Source: Symbiodinium natans (Eukaryota; Sar; Dinophyceae; Suessiales; Symbiodiniaceae). Taken from it: a stretch of DNA of 58,500 nucleotides. Below the pieces are notes generated by a model. That model did not search any database, was not told the DNA's origin, and was given only the letters and a program-made list of their open reading frames with translations. Of the stretch, positions 43,961 through 54,425 are shown piece after piece. A program made the position numbers and the translations under genes. Where the stretch lies: contig CAJNDS010000303.1 in assembly GCA_905221605.1 (NCBI GenBank), positions 64,001 through 122,500 of the forward strand, read 5' to 3'. Each line of letters begins with the position of its first letter. The first letter of the stretch is position 1.

Positions 43961-46900
43961 ATGACCCGTGTGTGGCTTTCACGGCTGCTGCATGTGCTTT
44001 TGAACGCATGTGCGAGTGCATCGCTGGTCAATACTACTTTTGTGAATGAGCTCGACTTCGACTGCAGCTTGTTTTGGCATGGGGCCGACTCCGGCCCTCG
44101 CAAGGACTTTGGCCCGCTGCTTGCTGGTGGGCAGAAAGTGCTAGAGGCATATGAGGGACACATCTTCACGCTCGCACGTGCGGGCACTTTGACACCTTTG
44201 CTTCGAGTCCAAATTGACTCGACAGCTCGCCGTCACGTCCTGAACACGCAAACCGGTGCATCATCTGCGTCTAATGCATCGGCGGCCGAGTTGACTTCCT
44301 GTGCAGCTACTGCCGCTGCTGCATCGTTGCTGCAGTGCCGCAATGCCGCTGACTCATGTGCTGGCTGTGTGCGCATGCCAAGCTGCGGGTGGAGCATGGT
44401 GCGCCGTCAGCGCCACAGCGCAAGATCATGTTCTGTTAAACTTTCTCGTTTTCAGCACGTTCTTCTTTGCGCATGGTGCTGTCGTCAAGGTATATCCTTA
44501 TCTTGTGTGCTGAGGTGCGTTCCAGCCCACCCGATCGCAGCAAGAAGGACCTGTGATGAATCAAAAGCAGAGGACATAGAGGGCCGTTCTGCGGAGCAGT
44601 GGTTGCAATTGGCCGAGTCGTTGATGGATCCCGAGTCAGCATCTTTTGGCCTGGCATCCTTACAGGCTGCTTACGAAGCCCTTGAGCATGGCAAGCAGGC
44701 AGCAACGGTGGCTGCGGCAACTGCGGTGGCAACTTCTGAGACGTTGTCGTCGATCTTGCGCTGGCAGGCAGAGGTGAGACCGAAACTCGAAGGCGTGTTG
44801 GACGACATGGATGCTGAAGAGCTGATTGCAGCATCGCGGCATGCTTCGCTTCTTTCGCTTTCTGTCAGACCTCGGGTGGTATCACGTCGCAAGACAGCCG
44901 ATGCTTTGGATTTCCTCTCTCGAGCAGAACCTGTTGTAATCACAGACCTTTTCGATACGAACTCCAGCCACCCTGTTCCACAGAAATGGACACTGGAGTA
45001 CCTCAAGCGGTTCATGCACAAAGGCTTTTACAATGTGGCTGCAGACAATCGAAGTGCTTGCTGTCAGTACTATGAGCCTCGACGAGTTGCGGCCGAGGCA
45101 GGGTATCCGTATCCCTTCCGCCCGAGGACGCACCTCTACAAAGATCATTTCGCGGGCTTTGTGGAAACTCTGCGAGCCAGTCGAGCCTCCCAAGCCTCCC
45201 AAGCCTCTGGTGAACCCTCTGGGGAGTCCAGTAGGTCCAGTCTTTTGCACCATTACCTTCATGATGTCCTCATGGAACGGGACGGCACTCCTGTGGTGGC
45301 GGGCGAGGCAGCGACACCGCAGGTCGCGGCAGATTTATCTGCTACTGTCACAGCCTTGCGACCCCTTTCACGCATGCAGCCCTTCTTTGCGGGAATCGCC
45401 AACGCAAAGTTGTGGGTCGGTCAGAAAGGGGTGACCATGCCTTTGCATTATGATTCCTCGGACAACTTGTACGTTATGGCCTGGGGCAGAAAGCGTGCGA
45501 TCCTGGCAGAACCAGGACAGTACGGAGCTCTGTACCCTTACCCAAATGCTCATCCACTCGCCGGCAGCTCCCAAGTGAACTTGCAGGACCCTGATCTTGC
45601 ACGACACCCTGGTTTTGCAGACGCCGTCCTGTGGGAGACAGTGGTGGGGCCCGGGGACGTCTTGTATTTGCCCGGGTACTGGTGGCATCAATTTGAGCAG
45701 CCTTTCGAGGACCACCGTGAGCATCGCAGAGCGAGTTGTGAAGAGCTTTGTGCGTGGTCACCATTCTGCATAGTATAGCAGTGAGTAGTCCCAGTCAACA
45801 AACGAGGGCAACATTCCGCGAACAGTAGTCAGCCAAGAACTCCCCAACGGGTCACCGCACGGCCATGTTCAGCAAAACATGTTGGCCTTTGCTGAATGTG
45901 TCGTTTGTGTTTGCTGCAGGTAGCTCGTGCTATGCAACTCCCCCGAGTTTTGGCCAAGGGCCGCGGGTCCTCCGTTTTGAAAAAACATGTCCCAGACACC
46001 GACACCAGATAACCAAAGTACAACACCAAAGTATGTGAAATTTCATTTCTCTCTCCGAATGTCGGCGTGAGCCGACAACAACATCTTCAGCGGCACAGCG
46101 TATACACCACGTGTGCTTCGCACAAACGTCACACACACACACACACACGCATGCACACATATCGGAAGCAACATGAGAAGAAAGACACGGCTACACTCGC
46201 CCAAAGACCTTTGGATCAGTTTTCGGAGTCGGGCTCGGTCCCTATTGATTCTTCCTGATTATAAGTGTTAGGGCAGCCGCCTATTTTGGTTTGTCTTTGA
46301 TTTTAAATACACAAAAGTTATAACCACAACTTCGGGTCATAGCCAACCTCCCCATATCGAGTGTTAACATGAGTTTGCAGCTTTGTTTACTAGATTCGCA
46401 AATTAGCAACATGGCCATAAAGTATATAAACATGTATTGTAATGGTAGCGTTCGTTGAGTCAGACCTTCACTGATGTTCGATTCTCCTCCAGTTCGATAG
46501 TTTACACCTCTGAGGTTGTTGAAGAATATACATAAGAAGGGCTCCAAGGAGGAATTTTATGATGAAGGGTTCAAGTTTTAATTCGCCTAAGTCAAGCAAA
46601 CAGGCAAGCTCTTCATGGCATGTTATGTGGCTTACCCGATCGATTACCTGATGTACACACGGCCTGGCCCCAACAAGAGACTGACCACGTCGAAGATATT
46701 TAATAATACTCCTCGTGTGGCTTTTGCAATTTGACGCCCACGCTTGGGGCTACAAGTGGTATGCGTTATTGTTCGAACAACTAAATGCTCGTTTAAAAGC
46801 CTAACCGGTTAGATCGAAAAATTAGACGCTAGGTTTGGAGGGCTTTCGTCTTCAGCTCCGAAGCTCGTTTCGTGCATCGGTTGTCCCAGTAGCTGTCGTT

Positions 46901-49019
46901 CATTCTCTTCCATGGAATGTGGGAAGTGTTTTTACGAGGGTGATTGAGCTCCAGGTTTGTGCGTCAAAGTAATGAAGCTACTTACATGTCGACTTGGGGA
47001 GCCTGAACGACATAAGCATCATGTGCTGTTTCATCGGTTCATGTAGCTCGAGGCCATTTGCGGCCACACTGGTAAGTAAGAATATCCGAGCACGGAATGT
47101 TATGGAGCTATGTAATGACGAGTGGGGCACCGACCTTCCTGTATCATTGCACCTCGCCGCAAGTGACAGCTAGCTTTCCATTTAGTGTAATGTCTATGTC
47201 GCGATAGCTGCCCTCATCGCAATGCTGCCACCCACCTGCTACCTTCTTTACTTCTCATCATTAAGATGAAAAAAGAGAAAGAAACTCAAAGGTTTACGCC
47301 TTTCGTGGCCGCCAGGCTTGAGTTTCGTTAAAGTTTCGGCGGGCTTGGTGGGCGCGCCGACAAGCTTTTGCCATTTTGGTCAAGCCTGTTCCATATAAAG
47401 GGTTCCAAGCTCAACAGCTTCTCAGATAAGGTCTTGCGGTTGGCGCGCCTTGCCAGGTTTTATCTGCTTCATGTAAAGGATCCAAGCGTATAAGGCTTCC
47501 CGGTAAAGGTCACGCCGCCGGCGGGGCCGCAAAGGCGAAGGTTTCACGCTTGGCCTTTCGCTGGCGGGGCCGGGTTGCAAATCACTGTCAAAGCTCGCTG
47601 TGTGCAGGATCGAAGCTTACAAGGGCTACCCCGGTACAAAAGCTTGGTGTTGGAGGGGTTTGGCAGGCTTGAATTGGTGCTGCACAAGCCGCGTCTCACT
47701 GGTCTACATACCGGGCTCGGCGTTTCTCAGAGCTTTCAGGTCGAAGCTTGACTGCGGCCCCGCTCGGGGACTCCGAAAACGTTAAGTCGTAATTTAAGGT
47801 AATTTATGTGGGTTTTAATGTTGATTTACAGTGTGCCAAAGCCCGAATCTTTCCTGTTCCTTTGGAAGCAGTCGTTGCACCATGTTGCAGCTTATCTTCT
47901 TCCACCGCGTTTGACATGGACAACTCGGCTTGCTGCCCGAAAACTTAAACCTTGTGTTCACACGTGGCTCCGTCGGACCAGAAGTTCTGAACCAGCATCA
48001 GCAAAGAACTCCTTTCCCAACACTGCAAACGTAAAATCTTTGCAGTTGGTTTTAGGGGCGGGGCAGGGATGTTCGAAGTTGAATGCCACGTCGCCTAGCG
48101 TAGTCACTGGCTTGCCATTTCAGGACACAGCCTCTGTGAACCTGTGGTCCTACGAGCTTGAAGATGGCTTGCCGCCAAGCGTGCGCGATGCACGCATGCG
48201 CACCAGTGTGCTGCACGACCATCTGGAAAGAGAGATGACCAAGGCCTTCAAAAACAAGGCTTGCGTTCTGTCATGTTTTTGTCAGGATGTGCTGACATGC
48301 CTTGATAAGAAGTGTCCGGCGGAATTTTTGTTTTCAGCTTTCTTGTCTTGGGTCAAGTAGGATTTAGGGGGAACTTCGGGCCGGATGTCTCAGGCATTTA
48401 AGCAGGGGGGCCCAGCCCTTACCTTGGCGCCCTGTGTGCAATATCGGATAAGATGGGGGGTGAGGGGAGTGACCTCGAGCCCCTCTGCCACCCAAAAAGG
48501 ACCTGCTGCTTATATCGGCATACTGTGCCCGAATGTCTGCAAGAAGTGTAAGCTCCGCGCGCCGACAAGTTCTGCCAGGTTATCTGAGCTTACAGCATGC
48601 AATGCCCCAAAAAATCGAGCCTTGTCTGCGGTAACGGCGTAAGCCCTGCCTGCTCAATAGCACCCCGGCGAGCTGTCGCTGAGCAGGCCGGCGTGGTGTT
48701 GGCAGCAATGGCCTCAGGAAGCGGAGCTCACAAGAAAGCCCGGGCGCGTGCAAATCGCACTCTCTACGAGGCGGCAGAAGGCTGGAAAAGCTGGATGGCC
48801 ACCCTGCCAAACCCCGACCCCGTGGAGCCGCCCGAGAAACTCGTCGAGGCCTTCCTGGAGCGGTACCGGGACATCCTCAAGCAGCGCTGGCGTGGATGGG
48901 CGCCGGGTGTTGAATGGAACCTTTCCCAGATGACCGCGTTGGAGGTGCATCTGCAGGCCCGTTGCGAACCTGCGCCGAAGACAGCCACCTACGCTAGCGT
49001 GTGCCGCTTCTTGGGCTGA
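43961..49019 (+). CDS. FIH-like JmjC dioxygenase with VHL-like and PSI-like domains
   Basis: Inferred exons 43,961-44,409, 44,515-45,709, 48,124-48,258 and 48,687-49,019 join in frame to about 703 residues. Order: a hydrophobic N-terminus resembling a signal peptide (1-20); a VHL beta-domain-like segment (25-86), with FVNELDF, W39, F50, Y64-E-G-H67-I-F and AGT; a cysteine cluster (126-163 in the unspliced frame) with CAGC and CGW, PSI-like; then a JmjC/cupin domain. The latter has EPVVITD, KWTLEYLKRF, H461-Y-D463, K476, ALYPYPNAHPLAGSSQV, ETVVGPGDVLYLPGYWWHQ with H541, and SVNLW with N554. Spacing between the first and last Fe ligands is 80, as in FIH (His199, Asp201, His279); K476 sits where FIH has Lys214. 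It is predicted to be an Fe(II)/2-oxoglutarate hydroxylase, probably of asparagine or similar residues in a protein. A Ser/Ala/Gln-rich insert lies at 45,175-45,245. The last exon has no recognised domain. Target unknown. Confidence 0.75.
44410..44514 (+). other. Inferred GC-AG intron 1, 105 bp
   Basis: Donor CA|GCGCC, acceptor CTGAG|GTGCG, phase 2. Removal joins CGWSMVRRQ directly to CVPAHPIAARRTC, restoring a PSI-like CGW....C pattern. Because 105 is a multiple of three and lacks stops, the genomic frame also stays open if it is retained. The acceptor is followed by G. Confidence 0.55.
46132..46148. repeat. CA microsatellite within intron 2
   Basis: Short (AC)n run followed by ACGCATGCACACAT. 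Confidence 0.9.
47385..47655. repeat. Degenerate direct repeat in intron 2
   Basis: Three diverged units share a pattern of the form ATGTAAAGGATCCAAGCGTA..AAGGCTTCCCGGTAAAGGT followed by GC-rich filler (near 47,393, 47,471 and 47,603). Spacing is irregular, about 80-130 bp. Confidence 0.5.
48259..48686 (+). other. Inferred GC-AG intron 3, 428 bp
   Basis: Donor AACAAG|GCTTGC, acceptor GAGCAG|GCCGGC, phase 0. It joins HLEREMTKAFKNK to AGVVLAAMASG, matching the C-terminal helix region expected in FIH-type enzymes. The alternative of reading through gives a Cys-rich tail and a stop at 48,360. Confidence 0.6.
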
Positions 49020-50373
49020 GGTCCTTCGGTCCGTTTCTGCATCTCCTTCTTTGGTTTCTGAATTTTCTTTACAATCTCTATTCCATCTCTCGCATATCAC
49101 ATGAACTTACATGTATCCTGCTGGTGCAAGGGTGGTCCTGACCGAGAGCAATGAAGTTCATGACGTTCCAGCCGCCCAGGATGGTCCGGGCTTCCAAAGC
49201 CGACAGGCCGACAGACGCTTGATGAGCTGAGAGGCTTGGGAGGCAGAAGCACGCCTTTCTTCGCTGAAACAAAAAGTGGCCGAGAGCTGAGAAAGAAGCT
49301 ATGCGAAGCTCGAAGATCTTAGACTGTTCGGCGGATTTTAGCACTTGACCCACTCCATCGTCTCAAGCCCACAAGACTGCAAACGATTGGCCGTTGTTGG
49401 AGGTGTTTGCCTCCCAAAGACAGGCTCTGGGCATAGTTGGGACTCTGGGCATGGTGTGACAATGCCACAGTGTAATAAATCACATGTACACGTTGACCGT
49501 TGACTCATGGCTCATGCGCAGACTTGTGCTGAGGATCTTCAGGACTTCAGGAGACGTTTCTTCATTCCGAGTAACCAGAAGGTCGCAATTTGAGCAACAA
49601 CAGCGACCTTGAGTCGATTCCTGTCAGTTCAGCGGCAAGCCGGAAATGTGATATCAGCAACACAAACGAAAAAAAAAACATGACAAGGCTCACAGAACGA
49701 CCCCTGAACCATCAAGGAAGACATTGAGCGGCAGAAACATTGGAACATGCAGCAAGCCCAATCTCGAGAAGCACGTCCCTGAATCGGATCTGAGAACAGT
49801 AGGGAATGCGTTGACTAGCAGGCGGCAGTGATATGCAGTGGTGCAGTTGAATCAGAAGACAGTAGGTTTCGTCTTTCATCACGTCGAAGGCTTGTGGCAG
49901 CTTTCCAACGCAGGCACAGACGTTCAAGAGGCCGTACAATGCAACACAGTCTCATACAGGCAAGGCCAGCGCACTCGCTTTGGTGTCCTTGCAGGCCGAG
50001 CTGGATCGGAAGCGGCTTACATCCGCAGGCTCCGCAGGCCCCGCAGGCTCACCATCCCAGAAGCCAGGCCCGCTGTGCGCAATGACGTTCTACTAGCTGT
50101 GTTCCATAGTGTGTGCCATGCTGTTCGCCATCATCCAAAGGTACCAGCCACTTGTGCACTTCAGGCCCTCGAGATGACGCGAGTGACACAGCGGATGTCA
50201 CAAACCTCAGTCGAGGCCTCGTCCGCCCTCGTTCGCACTCGAGCGCATCCATGACAGTGGAAGGTCGACAATAATGACAAGGTTTGTGTGGCAGTGACGC
50301 GATATTGCAAGACAGCTGCACCCCGCAATCTCGGTCATTTGCTTCTCTCAGCGGTCTTAGCTACGCAGCCCCG
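49020..50373. other. Intergenic region before eL8 copy 1
   Basis: About 1.35 kb between the FIH-like gene and the first eL8 copy. The plus-strand frame 49,838-50,254 shows no domain. A possible minus-strand exon (49,939-49,712) is listed separately. Confidence 0.4.
49712..49939 (-). CDS. Possible exon with a PPR-like segment
   Basis: Minus-strand frame reading LYGLLNVCACVGKLPQAFD then VMKDETY. The spacing of hydrophobic residues with N, C/A, G and A-F is reminiscent of one pentatricopeptide repeat (Y..LLN.C...G....AF.VM). Only one repeat-like segment is visible, followed by an unrelated tail and stop, so this is a weak suggestion of a PPR gene fragment or intron-interrupted gene. Confidence 0.2.
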   Translation of the reverse strand: MYGLLNVCACVGKLPQAFDVMKDETYCLLIQLHHCISLPPASQRIPYCSQIRFRDVLLEIGLAACSNVSAAQCLP

Positions 50374-50382
50374 GGGACTCAC

Positions 50383-50384
50383 AG
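50383..50384 (+). promoter_or_regulatory. Likely trans-splice acceptor, eL8 copy 1
   Basis: GGGACTCACAG|CACGGCCTGCCATGG; conserved at the second copy (GGGACTTACAG). It gives an 11-base 5' UTR before spliced-leader addition and a good start context (GCCATGG). Inference. Confidence 0.4.
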
Positions 50385-50395
50385 CACGGCCTGCC

Positions 50396-51193
50396 ATGGG
50401 TAAGGCAGCGAAGGGTGGCAAGAAGCTCCCAGCGGCGCCGCTGGCCGACAAGAAGAAGAAGGCCAAGAAGAACCCCCTGTTCGAGAAGACTCCTCGAAAC
50501 TACCGGCTGGGTGGCGACATCCAGCCCAAGCGTGACCTGACGCGCTTCGTCAAGTGGCCAAAGTACATCCTTCTGCAGCGCCAGAAGCGCATCATGCTGA
50601 TGCGCCTCAAGGTGCCCCCAGCCATCAATCAGTTCAGCATGGCCATCGACAAAAACCAGGCGGCTTCTCTTCTGAAGCTTTGCAAGAAGTACTCGCCCGA
50701 AACCAAGGAGGCGAAGAAAGCCAGGCTAATGGAGATGGCACAGGCAAAGAAAGATGGCCAGGAGGTGAAGACGAAGAAGCCCCAAGTGCTGAAGTACGGC
50801 CTCAATCACGTGACGACACTGGTTGAGGAGAAGATGGCCAAGCTGGTGGTAATTGCGCACGATGTCGACCCCATTGAGCTCGTGTGCTGGCTGCCGGCGC
50901 TGTGCCGCAAGAAGGATGTGCCGTACTGCATCATCAAGGGCAAGTCACGCCTGGGTCAGCTGATTCACCAAAAGGCGTGTGCCTGCGTGGCTATCACCTC
51001 AGTCAAGCCGGAGGATGAGAAGGAGTTGAATACCTTGGTCAACAACTTCAAGGCGCAATTCAATGACAACGCTGAGGTGAAGCGACGATGGGGCGGAGGC
51101 ATCATGGGAATTAAGTCCCAACACATCACAGCCCGAAAGGAGAGGGCCATCCAGGCCGAGAAGGCCAAGAAGCTGGGCCTCCAGATCGCCTGA
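50396..51193 (+). CDS. RPL7A: 60S ribosomal protein eL8 (L7a), copy 1
   Basis: Intron-free gene for a 265-residue protein, the usual eL8 length, part of the large cytosolic ribosomal subunit. It has a Lys-rich N-terminal extension ([18 protein letters not shown]), [39 protein letters not shown], then an L7Ae/L30e RNA-binding domain (about residues 120-225) with [38 protein letters not shown] and [10 protein letters not shown] near the end. The ATG at 50,396 is chosen over the in-frame extension to 50,288 because the second copy conserves only this start and the start context is GCCATGG. Codons are GC-rich, unlike the flanks, as for a highly expressed gene. The protein is identical to that of the copy at 55.4 kb. 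Confidence 0.97.
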   Translation: MGKAAKGGKKLPAAPLADKKKKAKKNPLFEKTPRNYRLGGDIQPKRDLTRFVKWPKYILLQRQKRIMLMRLKVPPAINQFSMAIDKNQAASLLKLCKKYSPETKEAKKARLMEMAQAKKDGQEVKTKKPQVLKYGLNHVTTLVEEKMAKLVVIAHDVDPIELVCWLPALCRKKDVPYCIIKGKSRLGQLIHQKACACVAITSVKPEDEKELNTLVNNFKAQFNDNAEVKRRWGGGIMGIKSQHITARKERAIQAEKAKKLGLQIA

Positions 51194-51803
51194 GTCAAGC
51201 GGGACCTTTAGCACGAGTTGGCTGCGACGAAACAAGAAGGGTGCGACTTGTGTCTGTCATTTTTTGCATAACAACACTTGCAGCGAGTGCCATACAGCAG
51301 ATGCACACTTGTGCGCATAAGGTCAAGTCAATGCAGCAGTTATTGGCTGCAGAATCGGCCCTTTGTGAGCTGGAACAGAAGGTGGGCTCTTGATGCGTGC
51401 AGAAAGGCGCAATAGGCTCCAAAGCATCGAAGCTCTGAACCGCTGCACGAGGTGGCGTCGGTGCATCTAGCCATGTCTGCGGCGCATGTGTCAAGGCGAC
51501 GTGCTGAGTATGTCTGGATCGCTTTTGGGACGTGTTGTGATTCTGGCAGAGAGCCGTGCAGTGCAGGTCCACAGTGTAGCCGAAAGTTCGCATGTTCGCA
51601 GGAGCACTGCCAAATCACAGCTGGCACAGATCGAGAGCCAAGCGAAAGAGCTCGAGGCTCGCCGCTAGGGCATCTAGCCGCTAGGGCTTCAAAGATGAGA
51701 GCATTTTTGACGGGGACTTGAGAGAACTTTGGGAGGCCAGCAGAGTCGATGACGTGGGCACTTCGAACTTGCAGTCGGGTCGTCTGGCAGCAAAGGACTG
51801 TGC

Positions 51804-52013
51804 TTAGCCAGACTCCTTTAGAAGCTTGAAGTGCAGGTACTGAAAGAGGCTCAACTGACGTTTTGTGCTGTCGAGGAGCTGAAGAAAGAGCTGCTCCAAA
51901 GTCGGAGTCCCATCAGCCGAAGTGACTGCAGTCTGTTTCAGCCTGGATTGTTGCCCGAAGGACTGGAGCGCCTCTTCACCCGACTGGATGAGCTTTTTCA
52001 GAAGTTGAACTGA
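51804..52013 (-). CDS. Possible terminal exon, unknown helical protein
   Basis: Minus strand, directly after CTTACAAGACACTCAGTCAG, reads VQLLKKLIQSGEEALQSF, TSADGTPTLEQLFLQLL and RQLSLFQYLHFKLLKESG before a stop. Leu/Gln/Lys-rich, probably helical. The plus strand of the same segment is also open (51,831-52,013), so strand choice is uncertain. No family recognised. Confidence 0.25.
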   Translation of the reverse strand, partial: SVQLLKKLIQSGEEALQSFGQQSRLKQTAVTSADGTPTLEQLFLQLLDSTKRQLSLFQYLHFKLLKESG

Positions 52014-52247
52014 CTGAGTGTCTTGTAAGCCAAGTTGCCCGCGAAAACAGCTTCGGACCGGAGACTTTAGCAGCAACAGGCAGCAACGCAACGTGGTTCG
52101 GCAGCTTGTGTATTGGAATGCATCTGATTGCAAATCCTTCGCAAGCTGCTCACTACAAGCATTGTCAATACTGACATGCAGCCGAGAGTAGAATGCCCAT
52201 TCATGTGGTATACATATTCATTTGAAACTGAGATATTATATACATGC

Positions 52248-52293
52248 CGTACATATATAATGGGTCCTGCATATATGTATATATATATATATG
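52248..52293. repeat. AT-rich microsatellite
   Basis: TATATA with ATGTAT interruptions. Confidence 0.9.
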
Positions 52294-53539
52294 CATACAT
52301 GCCTTTTATGCGTCATGCGTGCTCGTCCCAAACTCCCCCAATGGACCAACCTGGAATTTTGAAAACAACATCGAACCTCCCAAAATCCAAACGTCCAAAC
52401 TTTCCCCAACCTTCTCCCAGGAAAGTTTAGATTTTTGGACCTTGCTTGTGCTATTTACTTTGCCTAAGAATGCTAGAAAAGAACAAAGTTAGACGAGACA
52501 CAGCACAAATTCAGGTTTCTTTTTCGAAGTTTGAGTTTGTTGAGCTAAGATGTGCACTTTCCTTTGCATTGCTGAAGCAGCAAATGAAAATAGCAAAACT
52601 CCAAAACTCCAAAAAGACGATCCCGGAAAACATTAAATTTTTGGACTTGGGTTCGAGGGCTTGCGTGTTTTTTTACATGCATTGCGCTGATCTCCAGGTA
52701 TTTAGCTTTCTCACGTTCTTTTCTAGGCAAATTATCGTGCACAAATCCAGCATCCAAGAATCCGAAAGTCCAAACCTCGCTGGAGGCTCTCCGGATTTTG
52801 TGATACTGAGATTTTGGGGTTGCTGTGATTGGAGAAGAGGATGGCTGGCCTTTCAGAGCCAAACAATCGAAAAGACTGCCTCCTGCAGTCCCTGCACACA
52901 AGAGAGCGGCCTCCCTCCGCCCCTCAGAAGCCCAAAGATCCAAGCGTTCTTTGTTTTTCTTTGGGTCCTTTCTTGGATTTCTGGAGCTTGTGAGTTTTGG
53001 AACTTGGGCTTCTTAAGAGGGGACGAGAGGAGGCGGAGTCCCCTCACAGGCAAGCCTGTATGCTTCCAACAAGGCATGCATTGCACCAGATCTCTGCCGG
53101 CCCTGCAGACATGGGCGCTTCTAGGATGCACAGCAGCAACTTGCAAGGGCTCCATACGCAAGAATACAGTACAAGATCAATCGAATCGTATAACATGAAT
53201 TGAACATCCTAGAAATGACTGGACACCTCACTAGGGGAAGCCTCCAGGCCTCCAAACGTCCATGTAGCGTGCTGGGTTGAAGCTTTGAAAAAGACAAGTC
53301 TGGACACTTCGCTAGGGAAAGCCCCTGCCCCTCAAGTGAACAACTCACTAGCCGAAAATTCCTCCCAACTTATTAGCTGAGTCCCGGTAATTTGTATGCA
53401 CGCTTCTATTCAAACCTTATTAACTTTCTGCTAGGCCATTTCGGACCTTAAGAATACAATTTCCTTTGACCAATTAAGCCATTACCGAGATTTTACTCGG
53501 GCCTTCTATAGTCTCACAGGTGGGTAGCACACTGTTGCA

Positions 53540-53605
53540 AAGAAAATTTTTTAACGATCGGAAGAGCCGAAGCACTTGCTATCGGGTTAAGGATGTTCAT
53601 GAGAT
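53540..53605 (+). repeat. Diverged direct repeat, copy 1
   Basis: TTTTTAACGATCGGAAGAGCCGAAGCACTTGCTATCGGG... is similar to 54,366-54,425 (GTTTAACGGTCAGAAACGCTGAAGACTTGCTATCGAG...), with TTCATGAGA following in both. A short, old repeat of unknown nature. Confidence 0.45.
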
Positions 53606-54365
53606 GTCGATTTTTCTTTTGTAAACGTATTTACTCCGATGCTAGAAGATTCTGAAAAAGGCTTCTTCAGATCTTCTTGTTCGGTGAACATAGTCAAAGG
53701 CCTGCCCCATAACACATGAACATACCACGACTCTTATAGTGTTTTCATAGACAGCTTATACCAAAGTCGTTTAGAGTCTGCTCTGTTGTAGTATCCTAGA
53801 AATGCAGTGAATAGTTAGGCCGTCAATGGAGTTCTGATACGTGTGAATTTGAAGGATCGCCCTCATATGTTGCTTGACAAACCAGTGAATGCGTGAGGAC
53901 GCACCTCCAATGTGGAAAAAACGAAACTCTAAACCTTTCCGGAGTATCATTTTGTGCCTTTGTTTGGCTAGGCCTGGCACAAGTTGAAAGGTCAGCCTGA
54001 TGTTGTTAGAATCAGAACACGTAGTGTCGAGATTTTGCATATTCGAGGTGGGTCCATTGGAGTCATTGGAGTGGGGCCCAAAAGGGCCTCTCAGGGGACC
54101 TTGAGACCGGTGCCCCAGTGCCCCTGCCTCCCTCTTTAATGTGATTCTCATGTTGCCAAACAGAACTTCGTATGATAAATGCCATGCTTTTCCACTTCTG
54201 ACAAACGGAAGACTCGGGCAAATGGCCCGATTGACCAAATACAAGGTGCACGCTGTTTGTAAGGGAAATCCGTCCATAGTGCTTTGCTAAGCTTGTCTAG
54301 CTGGGCAGGCAAAATATGCTTTGCTAGGCACAAATGTGTAAAGCAGGGAACCCAAGAATTTAAGA

Positions 54366-54425
54366 GTTTAACGGTCAGAAACGCTGAAGACTTGCTATCG
54401 AGATACATTTTCATGAGAGGCAACC
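54366..54425 (+). repeat. Diverged direct repeat, copy 2
   Basis: Partner of 53,540-53,605. Both copies are followed by TTCATGAGA. Confidence 0.45.

Larger units (their letters stand above)
45710..48123 (+). other. Inferred GA-AG intron 2, 2,414 bp
   Basis: The JmjC frame reads PGYWWHQFEQPFE up to 45,709 and then degenerates (EHRRASCEEL, stop at 45,778). The missing continuation DTASVNLWSYE appears at 48,124 directly after TTTCAG. The flanks are GAG|GAC...CAG|GAC, so the donor dinucleotide is GA unless the junction is slid within the repeated GAC. The intron contains a CA microsatellite (46,132-46,148) and a degenerate repeat near 47.4-47.65 kb; no gene is recognised inside. A canonical GTGAGC lies 7 bases downstream but would break the frame. 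Confidence 0.7.
50374..51226 (+). repeat. Duplicated 853-bp block, copy 1
   Basis: Matches 55,429-56,281 at a constant offset of 5,055 with three differences seen by eye: C/T in the ACTYACAG upstream of the ATG, C/T at 50,515 and A/G at 50,653. The block begins 11 bases before the likely trans-splice acceptor and ends 33 bases after the stop codon. Flanks are unrelated. Confidence 0.9.

Noticed and set aside
45716-45721. Canonical GTGAGC donor for the second intron of the FIH-like gene
   Set aside because: Using it would add seven bases and shift the frame relative to the SVNLW exon, whereas GAG|GA keeps it.
50288-50395. 36-residue N-terminal extension of eL8 copy 1
   Set aside because: The second copy does not share this upstream sequence and the family starts at MGK; the likely trans-splice acceptor lies inside the extension.
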